From Enterobacter sp. R4-368 (GTDB taxonomy: Bacteria; Pseudomonadota; Gammaproteobacteria; Enterobacterales; Enterobacteriaceae): a DNA stretch of 64,000 nt. Below, piece after piece: positions 36,837-46,277 of this stretch; the stretch's first letter is position 1; every line of letters starts with the position of its first letter. Location: contig NC_021500.1 in the NCBI RefSeq assembly GCF_000410515.1, positions 558,001 through 622,000 of the forward strand. The letters run 5' to 3'. The notes below the pieces were generated by a model. The model saw only the letters and a list, made by a program, of their open reading frames with translations, was not told where the DNA came from and made no database searches. The translations under genes and the position numbers were made by a program.

Positions 36837-37628
36837 TTAGCGTAAGAACACTTTGCCCAACAGATAGAGCGTTGCCTGGCCGCCAATCAGGACGCGATCG
36901 CCGCGCCATTCACAGCGCAAATCGCCGCCGCGCGCGGAGACCTGCCGCGCCTGCAGGCTGTTTTTACCCAGTTTTTCGCCCCAGTACGGGATCAACATGC
37001 TGTGCGCCGAACCGGTCACCGGATCTTCTGCCACCGATTCACCCGGGCAGAAAAAGCGGCTGACAAAATCGACGTTCTCACCGGGCGCGGTCACGCAGAC
37101 CATCTTGCCAAGCGGTTTCATTGCCGCGATATCCGGCGTTAAGGCTTCTACCTGCGCCTGGTTTTCCAGCACCACCAGATAATCCCGCGCCACGCGCACT
37201 TCTTTCGCGCGTTCAATACCCAGCGTTGTCAGCAGCAGCGCCGGTGGCTGGCTTACCGTTTCCGTCGACCAGGCCGGGAAATCCAGCGTCAGCCAGTCGC
37301 CGTTACGGCTCACTTTAAGTTCCCCCACAAAGCGGGTGGTGAAGAGGATTTCGGTATCCGGGTAATCGAGATATTCAAAGATCACGTGCGCGGCGGCGAG
37401 GGTCGCGTGGCCGCAAAGATTGATCTCATCCTGCGTGGTAAACCAGCGCAGCTCAAAACCGCTGTCGTTACGCACGAAGAAGGCGGTTTCAGACTGATTA
37501 TGCTGTTGCGCCATGCGCAGCAGCACATCATCGGCTAACCATTCGGTCAGGGGACAGACGGCGGCGGCATTACCGCCAAAAGTGCGGTCGCTAAAGGCGT
37601 CGACCATATAAAAATCGATGGTTTGCAT
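36837..37628 (-). CDS. PhzF-family isomerase (YddE-like)
   Basis: A 263-residue PhzF/DAP-epimerase-like fold protein. Characteristic are the N-terminal MQTIDFYMVDAFSDRTFGGN with NAAAV, the catalytic-type glutamate in NQSETAFFV, NLCGHATLAAAHV, and EDPVTGSAHSMLIPYW. The substrate is unknown; PhzF itself isomerises a phenazine precursor, but no phenazine genes are nearby. Start follows AGAGGA. It is divergent from sotB. Confidence 0.88.
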   Translation of the reverse strand: MQTIDFYMVDAFSDRTFGGNAAAVCPLTEWLADDVLLRMAQQHNQSETAFFVRNDSGFELRWFTTQDEINLCGHATLAAAHVIFEYLDYPDTEILFTTRFVGELKVSRNGDWLTLDFPAWSTETVSQPPALLLTTLGIERAKEVRVARDYLVVLENQAQVEALTPDIAAMKPLGKMVCVTAPGENVDFVSRFFCPGESVAEDPVTGSAHSMLIPYWGEKLGKNSLQARQVSARGGDLRCEWRGDRVLIGGQATLYLLGKVFLR

Positions 37629-37801
37629 AGCATTTCCTCTTTTTCGTCTTCTGTTTTTGAGCGCTATTCAGAAACGTTGCAACTGGTATTTTCCCCATGA
37701 ATAAAAAGTGAGATCTACATCACAAAATGTTTGTATTTTCGCCAGCAAAGGCAGTAAGATCGTGACCTCTTCTTTTCGCCAACCAACCCCCCAATACCCT
37801 T

Positions 37802-39004
37802 ATGACTACGAATACCGTTTCACGAAAAGTCGCGTGGCTGCGGGTAGTGACGCTTGCTGTCGCCGCATTTATTTTTAACACCACCGAATTCGTGCCTGTG
37901 GGTTTGCTGTCGGATATCGCGCAGAGCTTCGACATGGAAACCGCGCAGGTGGGGATCATGTTAACCATCTATGCCTGGGTTGTGGCGTTAATGTCGCTGC
38001 CCTTTATGCTGCTCACCAGCCAGATTGAGCGCCGTAAACTGTTGATTGCGCTCTTTGTGCTGTTTATCGTCAGCCATGTGTTGTCGTTCCTCGCCTGGAG
38101 TTTTGAGGTGCTGGTCATCAGCCGCATCGGCATTGCTTTCGCCCACGCCATTTTCTGGTCGATCACTGCCTCGCTGGCCATTCGCCTGGCGCCTGCCGGG
38201 AAACGTGCGCAGGCGTTGAGTTTGATCGCCACCGGCACCGCACTGGCGATGGTGCTCGGGCTGCCGATTGGCCGTATCGTCGGGCAGTATTTCGGCTGGC
38301 GTACCACCTTTTTTGCTATCGGTATGGGCGCACTGGTCACGCTGGTGTGCCTGGTGAAACTGCTGCCCGCGCTGCCGAGCGAACATTCGGGTTCGCTGAA
38401 AAGCCTGCCGGTGCTGTTCCGTCGCCCGGCGCTGATGTGCATCTATTTGCTCACCGCCGTGGTGGTTACCGCGCATTACACGGCTTACAGCTACATTGAG
38501 CCGTTCGTGCAAAATGTGGCGGGCTTCAGCGCCAATTTCGCCACCCTGCTACTGTTAGTGCTTGGTGGTGCCGGAATTATCGGTAGCGTACTGTTCGGCA
38601 AGCTGGGGAATCAGCACGCCTCTGGCCTGGTCTGCAGCGCGATTGGTCTGCTGGTAATATCGCTGGTGATGATGCTGCCCGCTTCCGGTAGCGAAATGCA
38701 TCTGGCGGTGCTGAGCGTGGTCTGGGGCATCGCGATTATGATTATCGGCCTGGGTATGCAGGTCAAAGTGCTGGCGCTGGCCCCGGATGCAACCGATGTG
38801 GCGATGTCACTGTTTTCCGGCATTTTTAACATTGGTATCGGCGCGGGTGCGCTGGTCGGCAACCAGATAAGCCTGCACTGGTCGATGAACGTGATCGGTT
38901 ACGCCGGGGCGATCCCAGCGATTGCCGCGCTGGTGTGGGCGGTAGTGATTTTCCGCCGCTGGCCGGTGAAGCTGGAAGAGCAAATCCACGCCAGCCACGT
39001 GTAA
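37802..39004 (+). CDS. sotB: Sugar efflux transporter SotB (YdeA)
   Basis: A 400-residue MFS exporter with twelve predicted membrane helices in the inner membrane. The N-terminus with [18 protein letters not shown] and the MFS loop [13 protein letters not shown] match E. coli SotB, which exports arabinose and IPTG. Position next to marC and marRAB matches E. coli (sotB-marC-marRAB). It is convergent with the lipoprotein hydrolase gene, 10 bp apart. Confidence 0.92.
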   Translation: MTTNTVSRKVAWLRVVTLAVAAFIFNTTEFVPVGLLSDIAQSFDMETAQVGIMLTIYAWVVALMSLPFMLLTSQIERRKLLIALFVLFIVSHVLSFLAWSFEVLVISRIGIAFAHAIFWSITASLAIRLAPAGKRAQALSLIATGTALAMVLGLPIGRIVGQYFGWRTTFFAIGMGALVTLVCLVKLLPALPSEHSGSLKSLPVLFRRPALMCIYLLTAVVVTAHYTAYSYIEPFVQNVAGFSANFATLLLLVLGGAGIIGSVLFGKLGNQHASGLVCSAIGLLVISLVMMLPASGSEMHLAVLSVVWGIAIMIIGLGMQVKVLALAPDATDVAMSLFSGIFNIGIGAGALVGNQISLHWSMNVIGYAGAIPAIAALVWAVVIFRRWPVKLEEQIHASHV

Positions 39005-39014
39005 ACCGCGCCGG

Positions 39015-40169
39015 TTACTGCGCGGCAGCGACAACCTCATCCATCACCGTGGTTTGCCAGTCAAACCACGGATTCCAGGTCAGGCGGGCATGAATTTTGT
39101 TCGCCTCGACCAGCCCCCAGTCTGAATACCACACCGTTTCACCCGCCAGACAGCGCTTTGCCGCCTCTTCTGACTGGCCATTCGCACAGAGCAGCACGCT
39201 GCCTTTGCGTCCGTACAGCGGATTACGGGGCGAAAAGAGCACCGACATATGGGAAAACTGGCTGATGCGATCCTGCGGCAAATAATCCGTTTTTACCCGT
39301 AAGCGAGACATTTTTGCCGCTTCCGCCGGGGGTGTACCGTACCAAATCACACGGCTGGCCGGATGGGTAAAGCGGCGATCGAACTGATCGAGGATCCAGC
39401 GGGTGTTGAGCACCGAATCATGCCCGGTTAACACCAGCAGCGCCGGTTTTGTCCATGGCTTACGCGCAAGCAGCCGCTGCGCGCTGGCGCTGGTGCGCCA
39501 GAACTGGGCGAAACCGTTGGTCGGCACACGTAAGTAGCGGGTGGCGATTTGCTGCGGGAAAATAGCGCTCGGCGGACGCAACCAGTCGCGAAACAACGCT
39601 ACTGTCGGAGCGAGAAAATCGTAACCAGTGCTGGATTTGAACGCCGGGGAAAACAGCAGCAGCCCCTGCACGTTGTCATGCGCCATCGCATATTCCAGTG
39701 CCAGATTCCCGCCAGTGGAAAAACCGCCGAGCCAGAGGGCATCGACCTCTTTGCCCAGAATATCGGCCTGCTCGCGCACCACTTGCCGCCATTGAGCAAC
39801 ATCGACATCCAGCAGATCAGCAGGTCGCGTACCGTGGCCTGGCAACAGCACGGTGCGCACCAGAAAGCCCTGTTTTGCCAGTTCGGGGGCAATATCTACA
39901 AACGATCCTGGCCCGTCACCCAGGCCGTGGATCAGCAAAATGCCTTTATGCGCAGGCTTCGCCGGACGCCACTCCTGTGGTGTGTTGAGCCGCAGTTCGC
40001 TCGCTTTATCCAGCGTCTGAAACGCCCGGTGCGCGGCAACAAAATCGCGCGTTTGCTGTTGATACTCAGTGAAACTTTTTTGCGCCAGCGGCGGTTGCAC
40101 GCCGGGACGCTGCTGACAGCCGGTTAGCGCAACCAGCGCCACAACCAGCCAGGAGAGAAATGTGCGCAT
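39015..40169 (-). CDS. Lipoprotein alpha/beta hydrolase
   Basis: A 384-residue serine hydrolase with a type II signal peptide: [18 protein letters not shown] has the lipobox LTGC with Cys18. The hydrolase fold is visible from about residue 75: ILLIHGLGDGPGSF (oxyanion HG), GFSTGGN (nucleophile elbow) and LVLTGHDSVLN (acid Asp). It would be anchored to the envelope facing the periplasm. Its start overlaps the marC stop by one base (TGATG), so it is coupled to marC. This gene is absent from the E. coli locus; the substrate is unknown. Confidence 0.85.
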   Translation of the reverse strand: MRTFLSWLVVALVALTGCQQRPGVQPPLAQKSFTEYQQQTRDFVAAHRAFQTLDKASELRLNTPQEWRPAKPAHKGILLIHGLGDGPGSFVDIAPELAKQGFLVRTVLLPGHGTRPADLLDVDVAQWRQVVREQADILGKEVDALWLGGFSTGGNLALEYAMAHDNVQGLLLFSPAFKSSTGYDFLAPTVALFRDWLRPPSAIFPQQIATRYLRVPTNGFAQFWRTSASAQRLLARKPWTKPALLVLTGHDSVLNTRWILDQFDRRFTHPASRVIWYGTPPAEAAKMSRLRVKTDYLPQDRISQFSHMSVLFSPRNPLYGRKGSVLLCANGQSEEAAKRCLAGETVWYSDWGLVEANKIHARLTWNPWFDWQTTVMDEVVAAAQ

Positions 40170-40843
40170 CAGGCTCCGGCATGAAAAGTGGTGATGATTT
40201 CCAGCACGCCATTAATGATAAATTGCACGCCCATACAGACCAGCAGAAAGCCCATCAGCCGTGAAATAGCTTCTATACCGCCCTTGCCCACCAGCCGCAT
40301 GATCGCCCCGGAACTGCGCAGGCTTACCCATAATATCAGCGCCACAATGGCAAAAATCAGCGTTGGCGCAACGGTGATGACCCATTCGGGAAACTCAGCG
40401 CCGTGGCGAATGGTCGAGGCGGAACTGATGATCATAGCGATGGTGCCTGGCCCGGCGGTGCTCGGCATGGCCAGCGGCACAAAGGCGATATTGGCGCCGG
40501 GCTCCTCTTCCAGCTCTTCTGACTTGGTTTTCACTTCTGGCGCCTGATGCGGCTTTTGCGCCGGAAACAGCATGCGAAAACCGATAAACGCCACGATCAA
40601 TCCCCCGGCGATGCGCAACCCCGGAATGGAGATACCGAAGGTGTTCATCACCACCTGACCGGCGTAGTACGCCACCATCATAATAATGAAGACATAAACC
40701 GAGGCCATCCGCGCCTGATAGTTGCGCTGCGCGCTGTTCATATTGCCCGCCAGCCCTAAAAACAGCGCCACGGTGGTCAACGGGTTTGCCAGCGGTAGCA
40801 ATACCACCAGCCCAAGGCCAATGGCTTTAAAAAGTTCCAGCAT
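40169..40843 (-). CDS. marC: MarC-family integral membrane protein
   Basis: A 224-residue inner-membrane protein with six predicted helices (UPF0056/MarC family). The N-terminus [28 protein letters not shown] and the loop [19 protein letters not shown] are family features. Despite its name its role is not known; it is not needed for Mar resistance in E. coli. It is divergent from marRAB with the marO region between, and its stop overlaps the downstream hydrolase start. Confidence 0.93.
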   Translation of the reverse strand: MLELFKAIGLGLVVLLPLANPLTTVALFLGLAGNMNSAQRNYQARMASVYVFIIMMVAYYAGQVVMNTFGISIPGLRIAGGLIVAFIGFRMLFPAQKPHQAPEVKTKSEELEEEPGANIAFVPLAMPSTAGPGTIAMIISSASTIRHGAEFPEWVITVAPTLIFAIVALILWVSLRSSGAIMRLVGKGGIEAISRLMGFLLVCMGVQFIINGVLEIITTFHAGA

Positions 40844-40987
40844 CTGACGGTCACTCCTTGCAAGGTCAAGACCCCGCCAGTATAGCCATAACGCGGCGGC
40901 AATGGCATGCCCGCGCGCGGCTCGCGTCTTGATTAAATGATTACTTTCAGTGCGTTACGAATGGATTTTTTTCCAGACATGAAACGT

Positions 40988-41049
40988 TTTAGCAAATAGT
41001 GGCATCGTGGATTCATTCGGTTGACTTATATTTGCCTGAGCAATAATAT
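40988..41049 (+). promoter_or_regulatory. marbox and marRAB promoter
   Basis: TTTAGCAAATAGTGGCAT (40988-41005) read in reverse is a close match to the E. coli marbox bound by MarA, SoxS and Rob. Downstream, TTGACT (41021-41026) and TAATAT (41044-41049) are spaced 17 bp, forming a sigma-70 promoter. Confidence 0.8.
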
Positions 41050-41079
41050 CTGCCGTGACTAATCTACTTGCCGGGGCAA
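41032..41079 (+). promoter_or_regulatory. Two MarR operator palindromes (marO)
   Basis: Site I, TTGCCTGAGCAA (41032-41043), lies between the -35 and -10 boxes. Site II, TTGCCGGGGCAA (41068-41079), lies just before the marR start codon. Both match the E. coli MarR palindromes in sequence and place, so MarR should repress the operon by autoregulation. Confidence 0.85.
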
Positions 41080-41084
41080 CCATT

Positions 41085-41519
41085 GTGAAAAGCACGAATG
41101 ATCTATTTAACGACATCATTCCTCTTGGCCGCTTGATCCACATGGTTAACCAGAAAAAAGATCGTTTACTCAACGACTACCTGTCGCCGCTGGATATCAC
41201 CGCCACCCAGTTTAAGGTGCTCTGCTCTATCCGCTGCGAAGTGTGTATCACCCCGGTAGAACTGAAAAAGGTGCTTTCCGTCGATCTCGGTGCCCTGACC
41301 CGCATGCTGGACAGACTGGTGTGCAAAGGCTGGATCGAACGTAACCCGAATCCGAATGACAAGCGCGGCGTGCTGGTGCGGTTAACCGCCGAAGGCGCGG
41401 CGCTGTGTGAGCAATGTCATCAATTAGTAGGGCATAACCTGCACCAGGAATTAACTAAAAACTTAACGACAGAAGAAGTGGCAACCCTTGAGTATTTGCT
41501 CAAGAAAATTTTGCCGTAA
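41085..41519 (+). CDS. marR: Multiple antibiotic resistance repressor MarR
   Basis: MarR is the winged-helix repressor of marRAB, released by salicylate and other aromatic compounds or by copper-driven oxidation of Cys80. The 144-residue product matches E. coli length and starts with GTG ([10 protein letters not shown]), as in E. coli. [31 protein letters not shown] is the recognition helix and wing, and contains the reactive cysteine. An upstream GTG (41055) lies inside marO and is rejected. Confidence 0.95.
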   Translation: MKSTNDLFNDIIPLGRLIHMVNQKKDRLLNDYLSPLDITATQFKVLCSIRCEVCITPVELKKVLSVDLGALTRMLDRLVCKGWIERNPNPNDKRGVLVRLTAEGAALCEQCHQLVGHNLHQELTKNLTTEEVATLEYLLKKILP

Positions 41520-41539
41520 AAAAACAAAGAGGTATGACG

Positions 41540-41920
41540 ATGTCCAGACGCAATACTGACGCTATCACTATTCATAGCATTTTGGACTGGATCGAGGACA
41601 ACCTGGAATCGCCGCTGTCGCTGGAAAAAGTGTCAGAGCGTTCAGGTTACTCCAAGTGGCACCTGCAACGGATGTTTAAAAAAGAGACTGGTCATTCGCT
41701 GGGCCAGTACATTCGCAGCCGCAAGCTGACGGAAATTGCGCAAAAGCTCAAGGGAAGTAATGAGCCGATCCTGTATCTGGCAGAGCGTTACGGGTTTGAA
41801 TCGCAACAAACCTTAACGCGCACGTTTAAGAACTATTTCGACGTGCCGCCGCATAAATTCCGCGTGACGGATATCCCGGCAGAGTCCCGGTATCTATTCC
41901 CGCTGAATCACGCTTGTTAA
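41540..41920 (+). CDS. marA: Transcriptional activator MarA
   Basis: MarA is a monomeric AraC-type activator of about 127 residues that binds marboxes to turn on efflux pumps (acrAB-tolC), micF and other stress genes. The two helix-turn-helix motifs are visible: [20 protein letters not shown] and [20 protein letters not shown]. The ATG at 41540 has AGAGG seven bases upstream; an ATG at 41534 sits too close to that site. It is preceded by marR in the same operon. Confidence 0.95.
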   Translation: MSRRNTDAITIHSILDWIEDNLESPLSLEKVSERSGYSKWHLQRMFKKETGHSLGQYIRSRKLTEIAQKLKGSNEPILYLAERYGFESQQTLTRTFKNYFDVPPHKFRVTDIPAESRYLFPLNHAC

Positions 41921-41958
41921 TTTAATCGCCTGCAGTAAAAAGACGTATCGAGGAAAGT

Positions 41959-42174
41959 ATGAAACGTATCGCCTGTGCCGCTGTCACCCTGATGGTGCTG
42001 TTATCCGGCCAGAGTTATGCGGAGCAAGTTAATCATCCCGCACAGCAGAACAACCGTGACGCGATGATTTTACCCACCGCCCAGCAAACATCGCCTTTTG
42101 ATTTTAACCATATGGGCGTGGGTAGCGACAAATCCGACGCATTAGGTGTGCCGTATTACCATCAGCGCAGCTAA
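41959..42174 (+). CDS. marB: MarB, small periplasmic protein
   Basis: A 71-residue protein with a cleavable signal peptide (cleavage about after Ala21, SYA-EQ). The C-terminal FNHMGVGSDKSDALGVPYYH is the conserved MarB signature. MarB lowers marA levels by an unknown route. It is the last gene of marRAB and is followed by a strong terminator. Confidence 0.9.
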   Translation: MKRIACAAVTLMVLLSGQSYAEQVNHPAQQNNRDAMILPTAQQTSPFDFNHMGVGSDKSDALGVPYYHQRS

Positions 42175-42181
42175 ACGTCTT

Positions 42182-42207
42182 GCCCCGCATCACGCGGGGC
42201 TTTTTTT
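42182..42207 (+). terminator. Intrinsic terminator of marRAB
   Basis: GCCCCGC (42182-42188) pairs with GCGGGGC (42194-42200) over a 5-nt loop, followed by seven T residues. Confidence 0.92.
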
Positions 42208-42211
42208 ATGC

Positions 42212-43105
42212 TTACGCCCGCACCAGACTGCGCAGACGAAAACCAAACACATTGATATACAGCCCCGCCATCACCAGCACGGCCCCTACCAGTTGTAACG
42301 CAGATAGCGTCTCGCCCAGCAATAACGCGGCACTCGCCATACCGACCACCGGCACCAGCAGCGACAGCGGCGCCACACGCCAGGTTTCGTAGCGCCCCAG
42401 CAGCGTACCCCAGATGCCATACCCGAGGATCGTGGCGACAAACGCCAGATAGACCAGCGACAACAGCGTGGTGAAATCAATGCTGACCACGCTTTGCAGC
42501 ATCAGCGCCGGACCGTCGAAAATCAGCGAAGCGACCATAAACGGCACGATGGGGATCAGCGCGCTCCAGACCACCAGCGACATGATCGCCGGGCGCGAGC
42601 TGTGCTGCATGATTTTTTTGTTGAAGATATTGCCGCAGGCCCAGCAAAACGCCCCCGCCAGCGTCAACAGGAACCCCAGCAGCGGAACATGCTGACCGTT
42701 CAGGCTGGACTCGATCAGCACCAGCACGCCCAGTACCGCAAGCGTGATGCCAACCAGTTGTTTTATCTGTAAACGTTCGCCAAACACGCCGGCGCCGAGA
42801 ATAATAGTGAAAAACGCCTGCGCCTGTAACACCAGCGACGCCAGCCCTGCGGGCATGCCAAACTTGATGGCGCAAAACAGAAATGCGAACTGCCCGAAGC
42901 TGATTGTCAGGCCGTAGCCGAGCAACAACCGCAGCGGCACCTTTGGCCGCGCGACGAACAGAATGGCCGGAAAGGCCACCAGCACAAAGCGTAACCCGGC
43001 CAGCATCAACGGCGGCATATTGTGCAGGCCAACTTTGATCACCACAAAATTCAGCCCCCACGCTACAACTACCAGCATCGCCAGCAGGACATCTTTACGC
43101 GTCAT
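42212..43105 (-). CDS. eamA: EamA (YdeD), cysteine and O-acetylserine exporter
   Basis: A 297-residue drug/metabolite transporter with two EamA repeats and ten predicted helices. The N-terminus RKDVLLAMLVVVAWGLNFVVIKVGL is typical. E. coli EamA exports cysteine-pathway metabolites. It is convergent with marRAB as in E. coli. Confidence 0.92.
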   Translation of the reverse strand: MTRKDVLLAMLVVVAWGLNFVVIKVGLHNMPPLMLAGLRFVLVAFPAILFVARPKVPLRLLLGYGLTISFGQFAFLFCAIKFGMPAGLASLVLQAQAFFTIILGAGVFGERLQIKQLVGITLAVLGVLVLIESSLNGQHVPLLGFLLTLAGAFCWACGNIFNKKIMQHSSRPAIMSLVVWSALIPIVPFMVASLIFDGPALMLQSVVSIDFTTLLSLVYLAFVATILGYGIWGTLLGRYETWRVAPLSLLVPVVGMASAALLLGETLSALQLVGAVLVMAGLYINVFGFRLRSLVRA

Positions 43106-43299
43106 TCTTCGCCCTTGTGTTTTTTAAACTTTTGTAAAAAATTTACGTTAACGCAAAAAGTTGTACAGCGACAGATCATTAATTCAGGTAGGGCAGTTTG
43201 GGCATTTCCCGACAAAACTGCGGTTGTACATCACACTTTATGCATGTTAAAGCTGTACCCATCACAAAAAAATATAACAACACCATGTCGGGCAGGAAC

Positions 43300-44487
43300 A
43301 TGACCATCAAGCAAACACGCTCCACCGCCGCGTTACTGGCATCTTCACTTTTATTAACCATCGGACGCGGCGCCACGCTGCCGTTTATGACCATCTACCT
43401 GAATCGCCAGTACGGCATGGCGGTCGATCAGGTCGGTTACGCGATGTCTATTGCGCTGACGATCGGCGTGGTGTTCAGCCTCGGCTTCGGCATGCTGGCA
43501 GACAAGTTCGATAAAAAGCGTTATATGCTGCTGGCGATTATCGCCTTTATAGCCGGTTTTGCGGCGATCCCGCTGTCACACCATGCCGGGTTAGTGGTGC
43601 TGTTTTTTGCCCTGATTAACTGCGCTTACTCGGTGTTTTCCACCGTGTTGAAGGCCTATTTCGCCGACACACTCGCACCTGCGGCGAAAGCGAAAATTTT
43701 CTCGCTCAACTACACGGTGCTGAATGTCGGCTGGACCGTTGGCCCGCCGCTTGGCACGTTGCTGGTCATGCAGAGCATTAATTTGCCCTTCTGGCTGGCG
43801 GCTATCTGTGCGGCCTTTCCGCTGGTGTTTATTCAGCTGTTTGTACGCCGCGTCGCGGTTGGCGAAAGCCCCGATAACTCTGTGGCGTGGGATCCTTCCG
43901 TGTTGCTGAAAGATAAAGCGCTCGGCTGGTTTACCTTATCAAACTTTCTCGCCTCGTTTGTCGCCGGTTCTTTTGCTTCCTGCCTGTCACAATATGTGAT
44001 GACGGTCGCCAGCAGCGAGTTCGCCGAGCGCGTGGTGGCCGTAGTGCTGCCGGTCAACGCCGCGATTGTGGTCACCTTGCAGTATGCGGTTGGCCGTAAA
44101 CTCACCGCCTCCAACCTGCGTCCGGCGATGGCCATTGGCACTTTCAGTTTTGTTATCGGCCTTATCGGTTTTATGTTATCCGGCGATAACCTGTGGCTCT
44201 GGGGGCTTTCCGCCGCGGTGTTTACGCTGGGAGAAGTGATCTACGCCCCCGGTGAATATATGTTGATCGATAACATCGCGCCGCCGGGAATGAAAGCGAC
44301 CTACTTCTCGGCGCAGGCGCTGGGCTGGCTCGGCGCGGCAATGAACCCATTACTTACCGGGGTTATCCTGACCACGCTGCCTGCGGCCTCACTGTTTGTC
44401 ACTCTGATGGTGACCATCATTGTGGCCTGGCTGATGATGCTCAAAGGCATGCAGGCACGGCCGCTCTGCGGATTGCAGGCGCAATAA
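43300..44487 (+). CDS. ydeE: MFS transporter YdeE
   Basis: A 395-residue MFS protein with twelve predicted helices. STAALLASSLLLTIGRGATLPFMTIYL and ALINCAYSVFSTVLKAYFAD match E. coli YdeE, linked to dipeptide and arabinose export. The start at 43300 is chosen because GGCAGGAA is well placed and the length equals that of E. coli; an upstream in-frame ATG at 43198 would add 34 unlikely residues. Terminator follows. Confidence 0.9.
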   Translation: MTIKQTRSTAALLASSLLLTIGRGATLPFMTIYLNRQYGMAVDQVGYAMSIALTIGVVFSLGFGMLADKFDKKRYMLLAIIAFIAGFAAIPLSHHAGLVVLFFALINCAYSVFSTVLKAYFADTLAPAAKAKIFSLNYTVLNVGWTVGPPLGTLLVMQSINLPFWLAAICAAFPLVFIQLFVRRVAVGESPDNSVAWDPSVLLKDKALGWFTLSNFLASFVAGSFASCLSQYVMTVASSEFAERVVAVVLPVNAAIVVTLQYAVGRKLTASNLRPAMAIGTFSFVIGLIGFMLSGDNLWLWGLSAAVFTLGEVIYAPGEYMLIDNIAPPGMKATYFSAQALGWLGAAMNPLLTGVILTTLPAASLFVTLMVTIIVAWLMMLKGMQARPLCGLQAQ

Positions 44488-44493
44488 TAAAAG

Positions 44494-44516
44494 CGGCGCA
44501 CAGTGCGCCGTTTTTT
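44494..44516. terminator. Bidirectional terminator between ydeE and the MetE-like gene
   Basis: CGGCGCA (44494-44500) pairs with TGCGCCG (44504-44510), followed by TTTTTT. An A-rich stretch before the stem serves the opposite strand, so it can end both convergent genes. Confidence 0.85.
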
Positions 44517-44518
44517 AT

Positions 44519-45622
44519 TTACCATACCTGTTCGGCGATTTTCGTTACCAGCCGTACTTTGTCCCACTGCTGGGCAGGCGTGAGCGTGTTGCCCTCTTCG
44601 GTGGAGGCAAAACCGCACTGCGGGCTGAGGCAAATCTGGTTGATATCGACAAACTTCGCTGCTTCATGAATTCGCGCTTTTACCCCTTCCGGGTTTTCCA
44701 GCTCACCATTTTTGGTGGTGATAAGCCCCAGCACCACCTGCTGTTTGCCCGGACGGACAAAACGCAGCGGCGCGAAGTCGCCGGAACGATCGTTGTCATA
44801 TTCGAGGAAGAACGCATCAACATTCACGCTGCCGAACAGCACTTCTGCCACCGGCTCGTAACCGCCTTCGGAGATCCAGGTGGAGCGGAAATTACCGCGG
44901 CACACATGCAGACCAATGGTTAAATCGTCCGGTTTACCTTCCAGCGCTTTATTAATCACGCGGGCATAAATGCGCGCCAGTTCATCGGGATCGTCGCCAC
45001 GTTCGCGGATCTGGCGACGCTGGTCATCAGAGCAGAGATATGCCCAAACCGTATCATCCAGTTGCAGATAGCGGCAGCCTGCGGCATAGAACGCCTGGAT
45101 CGCATCGCGCCAGGTGGTCGCCAGATCGTCAAAGTAAGCGTCAAGCTGCGGATAAACCGTGGCGTCGATATCTTTACGCCCGCCGCGAAAGTGCAGCACG
45201 CTTGGGCTGGGAATGGTCATCTTCGGTTGCGCGGTGCCGCTGATGCTTTTCAGGAAGCGAAAATCTTCCAGCATCGGGTGATTGCCAAAGCCTAATTTAC
45301 CGGTGACGCGCACGCCGTGGGCTTTGGTTTGCACACCATTAAACTGAATGCCTTTATCGGCGTCGTAACGTTCCACACCTTCGAGGCCATCGAAGAAGTC
45401 AAAATGCCACCAGGCACGGCGAAACTCGCCATCGGTGACGACATGCAGACCGCAGGCACATTGCTGCTCAACCACCTGACGAATCGCATCATCTTCAACA
45501 CGGCGCAACTGCTGAGCGCTGATTTCACCCTGCGCAAACTGCTGGCGTGCCTGCTTGATCTCGTCCGGGCGCAAGAAACTGCCGACTACGTCTGCACGGA
45601 ATGGGGCCTGATGTCGCTGCAT
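44519..45622 (-). CDS. MetE C-domain-like methionine synthase
   Basis: A 367-residue single-domain relative of cobalamin-independent methionine synthase (YxjG/YxjH or core-MetE type). It starts FRADVVGSFLRPDEIKQA, as these enzymes do. The zinc ligands are visible: His and Cys in IGLHVCRGNFRS, Glu region FFLEYDNDRSGDF, and Cys in ICLSPQCGF. It probably methylates homocysteine from a methyl donor other than long-chain folate; the donor is not known. Tandem MetJ boxes lie 60-83 bp upstream of the start, tying it to methionine control. It is absent from this E. coli locus. Confidence 0.87.
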   Translation of the reverse strand: MQRHQAPFRADVVGSFLRPDEIKQARQQFAQGEISAQQLRRVEDDAIRQVVEQQCACGLHVVTDGEFRRAWWHFDFFDGLEGVERYDADKGIQFNGVQTKAHGVRVTGKLGFGNHPMLEDFRFLKSISGTAQPKMTIPSPSVLHFRGGRKDIDATVYPQLDAYFDDLATTWRDAIQAFYAAGCRYLQLDDTVWAYLCSDDQRRQIRERGDDPDELARIYARVINKALEGKPDDLTIGLHVCRGNFRSTWISEGGYEPVAEVLFGSVNVDAFFLEYDNDRSGDFAPLRFVRPGKQQVVLGLITTKNGELENPEGVKARIHEAAKFVDINQICLSPQCGFASTEEGNTLTPAQQWDKVRLVTKIAEQVW

Positions 45623-45681
45623 ATTGCTCTCCTCTGCGCCGGAATGATTGACCGGCGTGATAATTCACTATTTGAATATTT

Positions 45682-45705
45682 AGACTTCTGGATGTCTAAA
45701 TGTCC
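45682..45705 (-). promoter_or_regulatory. Three tandem MetJ boxes
   Basis: AGACTTCT, GGATGTCT and AAATGTCC run end to end and match the 8-bp met box AGACGTCT at 7, 6 and 5 positions. MetJ binds such tandem boxes cooperatively with S-adenosylmethionine. The site lies upstream of the MetE-like gene and strongly suggests methionine repression. Confidence 0.75.
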
Positions 45706-45747
45706 AAAGAAAATGTCATAGCGCAGGAAAAGCAGCAACCGAGAAAA

Positions 45748-45788
45748 TTTCACGGCACATGAAAAAATTTCAACTTAGTGCCGTGAAA
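45748..45788 (-). terminator. Hairpin after the rhodanese gene
   Basis: TTTCACGGCAC (45748-45758) pairs perfectly with GTGCCGTGAAA (45778-45788), 14 bp downstream of the rhodanese stop. On the minus strand it is followed by a T-rich stretch. Confidence 0.65.
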
Positions 45789-45802
45789 GGTGAAGAGATG
45801 GC

Positions 45803-46210
45803 TTACAACGCGCCCGTACCGCTGGCAAAGGTATAGCCTTCATCTTCCCAGCCGGTGATACCACCAATCATGATTTTCACCGCCAGCCCCATGCGCGCCA
45901 GTTTCAGCGCCGCGCGATCGGCACCATTGCAGTGCGGTCCGGCGCAATAGACCACGAACAGCGTATCGGCGGGCCATTGCGCCATGCGCTCCGCCGTCAT
46001 CTCGCTATGTGTCAAATGCAATGCCCCCGGCAGGTGGCGACGGGCAAAAGTCTGCGGGTTGCCCACTACATGCAGTAACACAAAATCCTGCTCGCCGTGG
46101 GTAATCGCATGGTGGACATCGGCGCAATCCGTTTCCACGCTCAAACGGCGCAGAAAATGGAGGGCGGTTTCTTCCGGTGATGCTGCGGGAACTTCAGTTA
46201 CGTAGCTCAT
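45803..46210 (-). CDS. Rhodanese-domain protein
   Basis: A 135-residue single-domain rhodanese. The active-site loop is VVYCAGPHCNGADRAA with the catalytic Cys near residue 90 and a second Cys four residues later. It should carry persulfide sulfur; the acceptor is unknown. It has a strong AAGGAG site and is divergent from an FtrA-type regulator, a pairing seen in other enterics. Confidence 0.85.
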   Translation of the reverse strand: MSYVTEVPAASPEETALHFLRRLSVETDCADVHHAITHGEQDFVLLHVVGNPQTFARRHLPGALHLTHSEMTAERMAQWPADTLFVVYCAGPHCNGADRAALKLARMGLAVKIMIGGITGWEDEGYTFASGTGAL

Positions 46211-46228
46211 CGTTTTTTCTCCTTGTTT

Positions 46229-46238
46229 GTGTTAACAC
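46229..46238. promoter_or_regulatory. Palindrome between rhodanese and ftrA
   Basis: GTGTTAACAC is a perfect 10-bp palindrome in the 67-bp divergent region and could be the operator of the neighbouring AraC-type regulator. Pattern only. Confidence 0.35.
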
Positions 46239-46277
46239 TAATTTAACCAACACAGGACTAACTCACTGCCCCCTTCT

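Noticed and set aside
36815..36840. Hairpin CCGGC / GCCGG with T-run as a terminator
   Set aside because: The T-run is on the plus strand, where no gene ends; it may be a repeat remnant but cannot be assigned.
43106..43299. TyrR box upstream of ydeE
   Set aside because: TGTAAA and TTTACG are separated by 3 bp and not 6, so the match is not valid.
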